Part shown: positions 26,831 to 35,339 of the stretch, piece after piece
Position numbering within the stretch: the first letter of the stretch is position 1
How the letters are laid out: the number at the start of each line of letters is the position of its first letter
The notes under the pieces: generated by a model
What the model saw: the letters and a program-made list of their open reading frames with translations, nothing else
Database searches by the model: none
What the model was told of the DNA's origin: nothing
From: CBDBBY01 sp965203795
Lineage (GTDB): Bacteria > Pseudomonadota > Alphaproteobacteria > Rhodobacterales > Rhodobacteraceae
Length of the DNA stretch: 64,000 nt
Assembly: GCA_965203795.1 (NCBI GenBank)
Contig: OZ241915.1
Span: 3,472,001 to 3,536,000, forward strand
Reading direction: 5' to 3'
Translations under genes and position numbers: made by a program

Positions 26831-28498
26831 TCAGGCGGCCTTTCGTAACGCTTCGCCGTACAGGGCCTCCTTGAAGGGCGTCGCCCCGAGTCTTCGGTAG
26901 CTTTCCAGAAAGGTCTCGTTCTTGGATTGCCGGACTTCCAGATATCTTTCCGCAAGCCGCTCAAGCGCAGGAACAAGCGCCTCCGCCGAAAACCCCGGCC
27001 CCGTCTTCTCGCCGATCGCAGCCGTCTCCGTCGCGTCGCCGCCGAGCGTGATCTGGTAGTTCTCCACGCCCGCGCGGTCCAACCCCAGTATGCCGATGTG
27101 GCCGACGTGATGGTGGCCGCATGCGTTGATGCACCCGGAAATCTTGACTTTGAGCGGACCGATCCGATCCTCCAGCCCGAGCTCCTTGAAACGGCTCGAA
27201 ATCTCCTGCGCGATCGGAATGGAGCGGGCGGTCGCAAGCGCGCAATAATCCATGCCCGGGCAGGCGATGATGTCGGAAGCCAGGCCGATGTTGGGCGTCG
27301 CCAGCCCGGCCTCCTCGAGCGCTTCGTACGCCAAGGGGATATGCGCGCGGTGGATGTGCGGAATGATGATGTTCTGCTCGTGGCTGACCCGCAGCTCGTC
27401 ATGGCCGTAGCGTTCCGCCACACCCGCAAGCACCCGCATCTGCTCCGATGTCGCATCGCCCGGAATGCCGCCGACCGGCTTGAGCGAAACCGTGACGATT
27501 CCGTAGCCCGGAGCCTTGTGCGCCGCGACATTGGTCGCGGCCCACGCGCGGAACCCGCTGTCGGCGCGAACCGCGTCCTTGTAGGGCGCATCGCTCAGTG
27601 AAACGAAACCCGGCGGCGCGAAACCTGATTCCAGCGTCTCGAGCAGACGGGGATCCACCCCGGGGAAACTCTTCCGGCGCGCGGCGAACTCGTCTTCGAT
27701 CCGCTTCTTGAGCTCGTCGATGCCCGTCTCATGGACCAGGATCTTGATCCTGGCCTTGTATTTGTTGTCCCGCCTTCCGCTCAGATTGTAGACGCGGAGG
27801 ATCGCCTCAATGTAGGGCAGCAGATCCTGTTTCGGCAGGAAATCCCGCACGACCTTCCCGATCATCGGCGTCCGGCCGAGCCCGCCGCCGACAAGCACCT
27901 CGAATCCTGCTTCGCCATCGGGGCCCCTGACCGTCCGCAGGCCGATGTCGTGCGCGCGAGTCACGGCCCGGTCGTTGGGCGAGCCGGTCACGGCAATTTT
28001 GAACTTGCGCGGCAGGTACTGGAATTCGGGATGGTCGGTCGACCATTGCCTGAGAAGCTCGGCAGTCAGGCGCGGATCCTCGATCTCGTCCGCCGCCGCC
28101 CCCGCGAAATGGTCCGCGGTAACGTTCCGAATGCAGTTGCCCGATGTCTGGATCGCGTGCATCGAGACGTCCGCCAGCGCATCAAGGATGTCGGGCACGT
28201 CGACCAGCTTGGGCCAGTTGAACTGCACGTTCTGCCGCGTTGTGAAATGCCCGAATCCCTTGTCCCACCGCTCCGCGATCATTGCGAGCTGGCGCATCTG
28301 CCGACTGTTCATGGTTCCGTAAGGGATCGCCACGCGGAGCATGTACGCGTGCAGCTGGAGATAGAGGCCGTTCTTCAGCCGCAGCGGCTTGAACTCCTCT
28401 TCGGTGAGGGCACCGCTGATTCTTCGCTCGACCTGCCCGCGGAATTCCGCGACCCTGGCCCTTACGAAGCCTTCGTCGAATTCGGAATAATCGTACAT
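26831..28498 (-). CDS. cysI: Sulfite/nitrite reductase hemoprotein
   Basis: A 555-residue siroheme and [4Fe-4S] enzyme reducing sulfite to sulfide (or nitrite to ammonia). The cluster cysteines lie in ACPGMDYCALAT and SGCINACGHHHVGHIG. The substrate-binding arginine/lysine region is seen in GHFTTRQNVQFNW and TSGNCIRNVTAD. The neighbours cysG, DUF2849 and DUF934 favour sulfite as the substrate. It begins exactly where the DUF2849 gene ends. Confidence 0.93.
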   Translation of the reverse strand: MYDYSEFDEGFVRARVAEFRGQVERRISGALTEEEFKPLRLKNGLYLQLHAYMLRVAIPYGTMNSRQMRQLAMIAERWDKGFGHFTTRQNVQFNWPKLVDVPDILDALADVSMHAIQTSGNCIRNVTADHFAGAAADEIEDPRLTAELLRQWSTDHPEFQYLPRKFKIAVTGSPNDRAVTRAHDIGLRTVRGPDGEAGFEVLVGGGLGRTPMIGKVVRDFLPKQDLLPYIEAILRVYNLSGRRDNKYKARIKILVHETGIDELKKRIEDEFAARRKSFPGVDPRLLETLESGFAPPGFVSLSDAPYKDAVRADSGFRAWAATNVAAHKAPGYGIVTVSLKPVGGIPGDATSEQMRVLAGVAERYGHDELRVSHEQNIIIPHIHRAHIPLAYEALEEAGLATPNIGLASDIIACPGMDYCALATARSIPIAQEISSRFKELGLEDRIGPLKVKISGCINACGHHHVGHIGILGLDRAGVENYQITLGGDATETAAIGEKTGPGFSAEALVPALERLAERYLEVRQSKNETFLESYRRLGATPFKEALYGEALRKAA

Positions 28499-28801
28499 TC
28501 AGGCTTCCGCCTGCTTGCCGTGCCGGTAAACGCTTGGACCAGTCGCCCGGAACCGCTCCCGGAAGTGCGCGGGTCTGGGCGTTCCGTCGGCGTCCAGCTC
28601 CGCGTCCGCCAAGTACGCGCCGACATGCACATCCCTTTGCGCATCCGCTCCAGCAAGCGCCCGATCCGCTTCATCCTTCGCTTCGAAAACCAGAGCATCG
28701 GCAAAGCACCTCGACCAGCCGCCGGTGCCGGTCAAATAGATCGCGTCGCCGTCCAGAAGGTGGTTCGACGTGACAATCTTCGGTTTGAACGCTTTCCTCA
28801 T
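28499..28801 (-). CDS. DUF2849 protein, sulfite-reductase operon
   Basis: A 100-residue protein (MRKAFKPKIVTSNHLLDGDA, then YLTGTGGWSRCFADA) of the DUF2849 family, almost always found between cysG and cysI in alphaproteobacteria. It overlaps cysG by four bases and abuts cysI with no gap. Function is unknown; constant linkage implies a role in siroheme delivery or sulfite reduction. Confidence 0.88.
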   Translation of the reverse strand: MRKAFKPKIVTSNHLLDGDAIYLTGTGGWSRCFADALVFEAKDEADRALAGADAQRDVHVGAYLADAELDADGTPRPAHFRERFRATGPSVYRHGKQAEA

Positions 28802-29985
28802 GCCGCCTCGCATGCGCGCCCATCGGCGGTTGCCCGCCCCGCAGCGTCCTGTCGCGTATGCGGTTCCGTCGGGATCCGCGCTGGCGCGCCCCTGCGAACG
28901 CCAGATCCGACAGGCTGATGCCGAATGCCGTTCCGAAGAGCGGCGGCAGCATTTGCAGGCGGAACGGTTGCCTCCGTCGGCCCAGCAAACGAAGAAAGGC
29001 CATCGGCCAAGTCGAGTTCGACGCCTGCGTTCCGGATCGCCGCCATCTCGCATTCGACGCCCGGATGCTCCCCAAGCCCTCCAAGCACGAGCCGGGCGAC
29101 TTGGCGCCCGCCGGCGGTCAGCTTGGCAACCATCGCGCCGATCTGTTCAGCGGAATGCGCGGAGCCAGCACTTCGGCCGATGTCGACGAATTCCGCTTCG
29201 CGCCTGGCCATCTCCAGAACGGGTTCGGGAATCGAGGCGTCGTGAACAATCACATCCGCGCCGTCGACAAACCGGCTCGCCTGCAAGGTCATCAGCGCCG
29301 GATCGCCCGGACCCACTCCGACGAACGCCGCCATTCCTGCGCGGCGCGGACGCCGCTCCGCATCCCGGAACAGGCGGCCCAAGCATCGAATCGCGGCCGG
29401 AAATCCACCCTTCTCGTACGCTTCGGGACCTTCGCGCTCGTAAAACGCCGCCCAGAACTCGCGTCGTCCGCGGCCCGGCCGAAGGCGCGCCGCCGTGCTG
29501 CGAAACGCCCGGCCCGCTTCCGCAAGCGGTCCGAGGGATGTCGGCAGCTGCAGCTCGAAATCGGATTTGAGCTTCCGGGCGAGAATAGGCGCGGCCCCTT
29601 CGGTGCCGATCGCGACCACGACCGGGTCGCGGTCGACGACCGCGGGAGTGATGAACTCGCTGCCGTCGAGATTGTCGACGATGTTCACCAACGCCCCGGC
29701 TTGCTTCCCCATTGCCGCGGCACGGGAGTCCGAATCAGGATCATCGTTGGCGCAATACAGAAGCGCGGCGCCGTCCACGTCGGCCGACTCGATCTCCCGC
29801 TCGAACAGCTCCATGCGGCCGTCCGTTGCCCATTCCCGAACCAGCGGCACCGGACGCCTGCCGTACACTGCGATATTCGAATCCGTTTTCAGCAGGAGCC
29901 GAAGCTTCGGGACGGCTACCGGTCCCGCCCCGGATACCGCGACCCGCCGACCGGAGAGTTCAAGAAATATTGGAAAGTGCCGCAT
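28798..29985 (-). CDS. cysG: Siroheme synthase CysG with shortened, divergent SUMT domain
   Basis: The N-terminal half (about residues 1-200) is a normal precorrin-2 dehydrogenase/ferrochelatase: FPIFLELSGRRVAVSGAGPVA, then LVNIVDNLDGSEFITPAVVDR. The C-terminal half starts like a uroporphyrinogen-III methyltransferase (VGVGPGDPALMTLQASRFVD) but soon diverges: the usual RLKGGDPFIFGRGGEE region reads RLVLGGLGEHPGVECE, and about 100 residues of the SUMT fold are missing before an unrelated Arg-rich tail. Methylation therefore probably relies on another enzyme. The ATG at 29985 follows a GGAGGCGG ribosome-binding site. Confidence 0.88.
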   Translation of the reverse strand: MRHFPIFLELSGRRVAVSGAGPVAVPKLRLLLKTDSNIAVYGRRPVPLVREWATDGRMELFEREIESADVDGAALLYCANDDPDSDSRAAAMGKQAGALVNIVDNLDGSEFITPAVVDRDPVVVAIGTEGAAPILARKLKSDFELQLPTSLGPLAEAGRAFRSTAARLRPGRGRREFWAAFYEREGPEAYEKGGFPAAIRCLGRLFRDAERRPRRAGMAAFVGVGPGDPALMTLQASRFVDGADVIVHDASIPEPVLEMARREAEFVDIGRSAGSAHSAEQIGAMVAKLTAGGRQVARLVLGGLGEHPGVECEMAAIRNAGVELDLADGLSSFAGPTEATVPPANAAAALRNGIRHQPVGSGVRRGAPARIPTEPHTRQDAAGRATADGRACEAA

Positions 29986-30116
29986 GACCGCCGCCTCCGT
30001 ACCTTGCGGAAAATGGCGACGGCGGAACATCATTTCAAGAATTCAGGCCAAACCGGAACGAAATAGGGAATTGGTCCATTATCAGCGGCCATTGACGCAA
30101 ATTTGTTCCAAATGAA

Positions 30117-30133
30117 CGGTTCGCGCCGAACCG
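30117..30133 (-). terminator. Hairpin after map
   Basis: A perfect seven-base stem (CGGTTCG/CGAACCG) with a three-base loop, 12 bases beyond the map stop. On the minus strand it is followed by TTCATTTGG, a weak T-rich tail. Plausible as the terminator separating map from cysG. Confidence 0.45.
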
Positions 30134-30144
30134 GGGTCGCCGGT

Positions 30145-31035
30145 TCAGACCGCGGCGGGCTGCCTCGTCCTGGAGCTTTCCGGCAAGGAGTCCGCACGGC
30201 CATGCGATTTGCGAGCGGGTTCGTACGTCGGATGGAACCGGCCTGCCGGCGAAAGCGTGAAGATCTCGCAGCCTTCGGCAGTCACGCCAACCGTATGCTC
30301 GAATTGCGCCGATAGCGACTTGTCCACAGTGACAGCGGTCCAATCATCCGAAAGCACCCTGGTCGCCCTCTTTCCCATGTTCACTATGGGCTCGATCGTG
30401 AAGAGCATTCCCTCCTCGATCGACGGCCCGCTGCCGGGGCTTCCGTAATGCAGGACATTGGGCGGAAGATGGAATTTGTTGCCGATGCCGTGGCCGCAGA
30501 AGTCCCTGGCAACCGACATGCGGTTTTCCTCTACATGCTTCTGGATCGCATTCCCGATGTCGCCGAAAGTATTGCCCGGCCTGACTTGGGCAATGCCCAG
30601 CATCAGCGAATCGTGCGTGACCTGCAGAAGCCGCTCGGCCTTCCGGCTCAGCTTGCCTGCGACGTACATCCGGGAGCTGTCGCCGTACCAGCCGTCGACG
30701 ACAACGGTGACGTCGATGTTCAGGATGTCTCCGCTCCGAAGCACCTTCGACCCCGGTATCCCGTGGCACGCGACGTGATTCACTGAAATGCACGTGGCGT
30801 GCTTGTAGCCGCGGTATCCGATCGTTGCCGAAACGGCGCCGCGCTTTCTGATCATCGCTTCCGCAATGTCGTTGATCTCAACCGTGGTGATCCCCGGCCG
30901 GACGACGTCGCAAAGCTCGTCAAGGATTTCTGCGACGATCGCGCCCGCGACGCGCATTCTTTCGAAGTCGCGCTCCGAATAGCGGCGGATGCCGTCGCGG
31001 GTCACAGCATGTCTTCCAAAGCGGGCCGCGCTCAT
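30145..31035 (-). CDS. map: Methionine aminopeptidase, type I
   Basis: Removes the initiator methionine from new proteins. The metal-binding residues are visible in order: His in HVACHGIP, Asp in LNIDVTVVVDGWYGDSS, His in CGHGIGNKFH, Glu in FTIEPIV, Glu in QFEHTVGVT. The catalytic core is normal. The C-terminus carries about 35 extra polar residues. The frame continues upstream to a GTG at 31128; I prefer 31035 because the added part (CRRCNVPKRPDC) is not typical of type Ia enzymes, although a short Cys-containing extension cannot be excluded. Confidence 0.93.
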   Translation of the reverse strand: MSAARFGRHAVTRDGIRRYSERDFERMRVAGAIVAEILDELCDVVRPGITTVEINDIAEAMIRKRGAVSATIGYRGYKHATCISVNHVACHGIPGSKVLRSGDILNIDVTVVVDGWYGDSSRMYVAGKLSRKAERLLQVTHDSLMLGIAQVRPGNTFGDIGNAIQKHVEENRMSVARDFCGHGIGNKFHLPPNVLHYGSPGSGPSIEEGMLFTIEPIVNMGKRATRVLSDDWTAVTVDKSLSAQFEHTVGVTAEGCEIFTLSPAGRFHPTYEPARKSHGRADSLPESSRTRQPAAV

Positions 31036-31270
31036 CCGTTCGAAAAGGTCCGGTTCCTGTCGATCCCAAGGCAGCGGATAGCAGTCCGGCCGCTTCGGCA
31101 CGTTACATCGACGGCAGTGCGATTGCACGCATTGAGGCCGCCCTCAAGAATCCGCCGGCTGCCGAGCCGCTCCTTACGGCAAGACCAAAAACCCATTATT
31201 TGGCGGCTTCAGCCCCGATGTCCGAAGATCGGCCATTCCGGGCCTCCCGAGCCCCGGAACGGAGCAGAGA

Positions 31271-32476
31271 ATGGAAGGCGCAATCGACTTCAAGCCTTTG
31301 GCCGGAGTCCGGGCAATCGAAGTCAGCCACATGGTGTTCGGCCCTTCGTGTGGGATGTTCCTCGCGTTCATGGGCGCCGAAGTCATCAAGGTCGAACCGC
31401 CTTCAGGCGACAAGACGCGCCTGTTGACGGGAATGGGCGCTTCCTTTTTCCCGACCTTCAACCGGGGCAAGAAGTCCGTCGTGATCGACCTGGCGTCCCG
31501 CGAGGGCCGGGAGGCGTGGGACGCGCTTGTTTCCCGCTCCGACGTTCTGATCGAGAACTTCCGCGACGGCTCGCTCGACCGCATGGGTTTGGCGCCTGAG
31601 CGGCTGCGCGGGATGAATCCCCGCCTGATTACTGTTTCGTGCAAGGGATTTCTCCGCGGGCCCTACGAGCACCGCTCCGCGCTGGATGAAGTCGTCCAGA
31701 TGATGACGGGCCTCGCCTACATGACCGGTCCGAAGGGAATGCCGCTCCGGGTGGGATCGTCCGTGAACGACATAATGGGCGGGCTGTTCGGCGCCTACGC
31801 CGTTGCCGGGGCGCTCAAGGAGCGCGAAACCACCGGCGCCGGGCGCGAAGTCCGCGTCGGCCTGTTCGAGAACAGCCTTCTCCTCGTCGCGCAGCACATG
31901 GTGCAGTTCGCGCTGCTCGGCAACGAGCCGCCGCCGATGCCACAGCGGGAATTCTCCTGGCCGGTCTACGACATTTTCCGGACATCCGACGGCAGCGACA
32001 TGTTCATTGGCGCGGTGACGGAGGGGCAGTGGAAGATATTGTGCGACATGCTCGGCCTCGGCGAGCTGCTAAGCGACCCGCGGCTCGAAACCCGAATGCA
32101 GCAGATCGAAGCACGCAGCTGGACGATCCCCGTATTCCGGGAAGCGATCCTCAAGAAGCCGTCGGACGAGCTGTCGGATCGGTTCGAGGCCGAGGGAATC
32201 CCGTTCGCGCCCGTCGCGAGACCCGCGCAGATGTACGACGATCCCCAAGCGTGCCAGCCTTGCGGGATGCCGTCGTCGTCCCTTCCGGACGGGCGGGAAT
32301 TCCGCGCGCCCGGAATGCCGCTGGAGATCGACAGAGCCCGGTTCGGGCCGGATTTGGATGTGCCGCCTCTCGGCCGCGATACGGATGAAGTTCTGGGAGG
32401 GCTCGGGTTCGATGCGGAATTCATCGATAAATGCGCGGGAAGAAATCCAACTGCGAGAGAACATGAAGCCACGTGA
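31271..32476 (+). CDS. Family III CoA-transferase (CaiB/BaiF type)
   Basis: A 401-residue CoA-transferase. The family start LAGVRAIEVSHMVFGPSCG, the KVEPPSGDKTR loop, the FNRGKKSVVIDL strand and the catalytic-Asp region HRSALDEVVQMMTG (Asp about residue 140) are intact. Such enzymes move CoA between carboxylic acids such as oxalate, carnitine, succinate or C5-dicarboxylates. The next gene, a lyase of the HMG-CoA type, overlaps by 14 bases, so the pair probably activates and then splits one acid. GGAG lies seven bases before the ATG. Confidence 0.9.
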   Translation: MEGAIDFKPLAGVRAIEVSHMVFGPSCGMFLAFMGAEVIKVEPPSGDKTRLLTGMGASFFPTFNRGKKSVVIDLASREGREAWDALVSRSDVLIENFRDGSLDRMGLAPERLRGMNPRLITVSCKGFLRGPYEHRSALDEVVQMMTGLAYMTGPKGMPLRVGSSVNDIMGGLFGAYAVAGALKERETTGAGREVRVGLFENSLLLVAQHMVQFALLGNEPPPMPQREFSWPVYDIFRTSDGSDMFIGAVTEGQWKILCDMLGLGELLSDPRLETRMQQIEARSWTIPVFREAILKKPSDELSDRFEAEGIPFAPVARPAQMYDDPQACQPCGMPSSSLPDGREFRAPGMPLEIDRARFGPDLDVPPLGRDTDEVLGGLGFDAEFIDKCAGRNPTAREHEAT

Positions 32477-33446
32477 ACTGTATCCGGAAGGAAAGCTCGT
32501 CCTGAGGGAGCTAGGTCTTCGGGACGGCCTTCAGCTCGTCAAAAAATGGCCGAGCACGGCCGGGAAAATCGAATGGCTGAACCGCGCATACGACGCGGGA
32601 GTGCGACATTTCGAGGTCGGGTCGTTTCTTCCGCATGACCGGTTTCCGCAGTTCGCCGACATTCGGCAGTTGGTTGACGCGGTTGCAGGCCTTCCTGAAG
32701 CGCGCTCGTCGGCGCTCACTCTCAATGAGCGCGCGATCTCGGATGCGCTTTCCACGGCGGTGGACGAAATCGTCATTTCGGTATCGGCGACCGAGGAGCA
32801 CAGCCTCGCCAACATCAGGCGGACGAGGAAGTCGGCCGTCGGCTTGATCCGAACAGCAGTGGAGGAACGCGCTGCCTCTCCGCAGCCGCCGACAGTCAAC
32901 GCCGCGATATCAATGGCGTTCGGTTGCTCGATTTCCGGGGACGTCGCGGTGGCGGACGTTGCACGGTTGGTGGAGGAATGCTTGGACGCAGGTGCCGAGG
33001 TGATCGGCGTTGCGGACACGGTCGGCTACGCCGGACCGGCCCAAGTTGGGGAAATGTGCGAAGCGTTGCTTCCGCGCATGGGCGGGCGACCTCTGATCGT
33101 GCACCTTCACGACACACGGGGAACCGGACTCGCAAACGCGCATGCCGCCCTCCGATCCGGCGTGAGGATACTGGACGGAACGCTGGCCGGTCTTGGCGGC
33201 TGCCCTTTCGCGCCGGGTGCAACCGGCAATATCGTGTTCGAGGATCTTGCATACCTTTGCGAGCGATGCGGCTTCCGAACCGGAATCGAACTGGAAAAGC
33301 TCATCGCCGTCCGGAGCGTTCTCGAGACCGAGCTGGAGGGAGAAACGCTGCATGGCGCTATGGCAAAAGCAGGGGTGCCTAGCAAAATCGCCTGGCAAAC
33401 GTCGAATTCTGATCGCGACAAGCTTTCGGCAGAAGCCTCAGCGTGA
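32463..33446 (+). CDS. HMG-CoA-lyase-family enzyme
   Basis: A 327-residue TIM-barrel lyase of the DRE-TIM superfamily: catalytic RELGLRDGLQ at the start, metal-binding HLHDTRGTG, and the Cys signature GLGGCPFAPGATGN. It cleaves a 3-hydroxy-3-methyl acyl-CoA to acetyl-CoA plus an oxo acid; relatives act on citramalyl-CoA. The true substrate should be the acid activated by the preceding CoA-transferase. The ATG at 32463 lies inside the end of that gene. Confidence 0.9.
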   Translation: MKPRELYPEGKLVLRELGLRDGLQLVKKWPSTAGKIEWLNRAYDAGVRHFEVGSFLPHDRFPQFADIRQLVDAVAGLPEARSSALTLNERAISDALSTAVDEIVISVSATEEHSLANIRRTRKSAVGLIRTAVEERAASPQPPTVNAAISMAFGCSISGDVAVADVARLVEECLDAGAEVIGVADTVGYAGPAQVGEMCEALLPRMGGRPLIVHLHDTRGTGLANAHAALRSGVRILDGTLAGLGGCPFAPGATGNIVFEDLAYLCERCGFRTGIELEKLIAVRSVLETELEGETLHGAMAKAGVPSKIAWQTSNSDRDKLSAEASA

Positions 33447-33577
33447 CCATGTTCGGTGTCAGCTTCAACGCAGTTATCATTGCAATATCAGCGACTTAGG
33501 CGTCGGATCACCGGTGCACCTCCTTGGCTCATCCTGTTGTACGAGAGACGCAGGAAATCGTTCCGGAACATCGGCAC

Positions 33578-33871
33578 TCACGCTAGTGCTCGCGGGCGGA
33601 TGGCGCGCAAGGCGGCGGCCTTGCTCCGCTCGGCAATCTCGAGCTCGTAGCGATGCTGAAGGTTCATCCAGCTCCCGGCATCAGTATTGAAATACCGTGC
33701 CAGACGCAGCGCGGTCTCAGCCGTAATGCCCCGGCGGCCGCGAACGATCTCGTTGATCCGTGCCGGCGTCACACCGACCGCCTTCGCCAGTGCCGTGGCG
33801 GTCAACCCGAAAGGCTCCATGAAGTCGTGCTGCAGCACTTCACCGGGGTGAACTGGCTTTAGTTGGGTCAT
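33578..33871 (-). CDS. higA: HigA-type antitoxin
   Basis: A 97-residue XRE-type HTH protein of the HigA/VapI group: HPGEVLQHDFMEPFGLTATA at the start, then GVTPARINEIVRGRRGIT and the family's DAGSWMNLQHRYELE. It lies 21 bases after the toxin gene, the reversed order typical of higBA. An AGGAG site precedes the ATG. It should neutralise HigB and repress the operon through the upstream palindrome. Confidence 0.92.
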   Translation of the reverse strand: MTQLKPVHPGEVLQHDFMEPFGLTATALAKAVGVTPARINEIVRGRRGITAETALRLARYFNTDAGSWMNLQHRYELEIAERSKAAALRAIRPRALA

Positions 33872-33892
33872 TTGTATTCTCCTCGAATGGCA

Positions 33893-34171
33893 TTAGTGAT
33901 AATCGACAATCTCGGCATCGTAGGCGTCTCCGTCAACAAAGCGGAAACAGAGCCGCCACTGATCGTTGATCCGGATGCTGTACGAGTCTCGATGGTCGCC
34001 CCGCAGCTTCTCGAGCCGGTTTCCGGGCGGCACCCGTAGAAAGTCGAGCGTCGCAGCAGCGTTCAGTTGCGCAAGCTTGCGTCGGGCAACTCGCTCGAAA
34101 GCGACGAAGCGCCACACTCGAAAGCCGCTGGCCAGCCGCTCGGTGTCCGTGCAACGGAAGTTCCGGATCAT
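33893..34171 (-). CDS. higB: HigB-type mRNA interferase toxin
   Basis: A 92-residue RelE-superfamily toxin. The C-terminal DSYSIRINDQWRLCFRFVD and DAEIVDYH stretches are the HigB hallmark, with the conserved Arg and terminal His needed for ribosome-dependent mRNA cleavage. The N-terminus is a little longer than usual before the LDFLRVPPGNRLEKL region. First gene of the higBA operon. Confidence 0.92.
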   Translation of the reverse strand: MIRNFRCTDTERLASGFRVWRFVAFERVARRKLAQLNAAATLDFLRVPPGNRLEKLRGDHRDSYSIRINDQWRLCFRFVDGDAYDAEIVDYH

Positions 34172-34184
34172 CCAGAATCAAATA

Positions 34185-34202
34185 TCGCATATCGATATGC
34201 GA
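34185..34202. promoter_or_regulatory. Perfect 18-base palindrome upstream of higB (HigA operator)
   Basis: TCGCATATCGATATGCGA is a perfect palindrome 14 bases before the higB start. On the minus strand it fills the gap between a TTGAAT -35 (34203-34208) and a GATATT -10 (34181-34186) spaced by 16 bases. Binding here would block RNA polymerase, the classic autorepression design of higBA. Confidence 0.8.
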
Positions 34203-34771
34203 ATTCAAGCGACCGTGCAAGGAGATGAAAGTTTTGTCGAAAGGCGATGTGGATCATGGCAATTTTGCAACGATCACGACGGGTCCACTTCAGCGTGGCG
34301 TGCGCCGACCGTACTCGAAGTCCGCGGACCTCGGGTTCGGCAGTTCTCGTTCCCGACACACGGAACCGCGGCAGCGTGGCGGTGGAACAATCCTGTAGCG
34401 TCCACAGCGCGGCCTGTTCCGGCCCGCCGTTGGCTTGATCCCGCGCGCCCCCGCGAGTGTTGAACCGGGAACCTTCGCCTGGAGCGGCAAGCCGGTCCTG
34501 AAACACATTCGGATCTGTCGCCTACCGGATTTTCGGTGGACTCGGTGATTCTGGCGCGTTCATCGCAAAGCCGGGCGCCGATATTGGTGAGTTGCTCCGT
34601 GTTTGCAGGAGTGCGAAAGTCTAAACAGATGAGCCGGAAGACAGACGGAAGGGGCCGATGGCTGAGAGAAGAGCAACCGCGAGGTATCCTGTCAAACTCC
34701 GAACGCATGCGGCAAGTTAGGAGATCAGCTCCTGGTCCAAATCTGAAATCACTGCCAACGAGGTTGAACCA
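34203..34771. other. 569-base gap before the VOC gene
   Basis: Frames here do not resemble known proteins. No repeat, RNA or further palindrome was seen. A GAGGTTGAACC leader precedes the downstream ATG. Confidence 0.4.
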
Positions 34772-35215
34772 ATGCCACTGGGAAACGTTCACCCGATCAC
34801 CGACGTATGCGTCCTGGTGGAGGACATAGAGCGTGCGGTGGAATTCTACACGGATAAGCTGGGCTTCAAGCTCCGGCGCAGGGCGGACGGATTCGCGGAC
34901 TTCGCGGGCGCGGGCCTGACGCTCGCCGCTTGGGAAATCGACCACATCCACGCCTACACAGGCGTGTCCAACCGGCGCTCCCCGGCGGGCGCGCACAAGG
35001 CATGCATCGCGCTGCAGCTTGAATCTCCTGCCGTGCTGAACGACGTTTACAACAAGCTCACCGAGCGGGGAGTGGAATTCCAAGCTCCGCCGAAGAGCTA
35101 TGTCTGGAATGCTTACGCCGCATACTTCACTGACCCGGACGATACGCTTTGGGAACTCTACGCATGGGAAGAGGGAGGCCCCGGCGACTACCACGAGTCA
35201 TTTGAAGAGAGCTGA
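34772..35215 (+). CDS. VOC-superfamily (glyoxalase/dioxygenase-like) protein
   Basis: A 147-residue protein with the paired beta-alpha-beta-beta-beta modules of the vicinal-oxygen-chelate fold: DVCVLVEDIERAVEFYTDKLGF in the first half and YFTDPDDTLWELYAW at the end, where the Glu is a likely metal ligand. A typical metal His is not obvious in the first strand. It lies 124 bases before an ABC transporter operon and may act on the imported compound. Substrate unknown. Confidence 0.82.
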   Translation: MPLGNVHPITDVCVLVEDIERAVEFYTDKLGFKLRRRADGFADFAGAGLTLAAWEIDHIHAYTGVSNRRSPAGAHKACIALQLESPAVLNDVYNKLTERGVEFQAPPKSYVWNAYAAYFTDPDDTLWELYAWEEGGPGDYHESFEES

Positions 35216-35339
35216 CAGGGCTTTCCGGCCTGCGAGGACGGAAGCTCGTCGGGCAGGTTTGCGGGGTCGGACCGAGCCAAGGCTTGGCGCCGGATTTCGC
35301 AAGCATTGTTGAACGGAGTTGAAAATCAAGGAGGAGGAA

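Noticed and set aside
34274..35194. 306-codon minus-strand open frame before the VOC gene
   Set aside because: Half of it is antisense to the VOC gene and the rest shows no conserved pattern.
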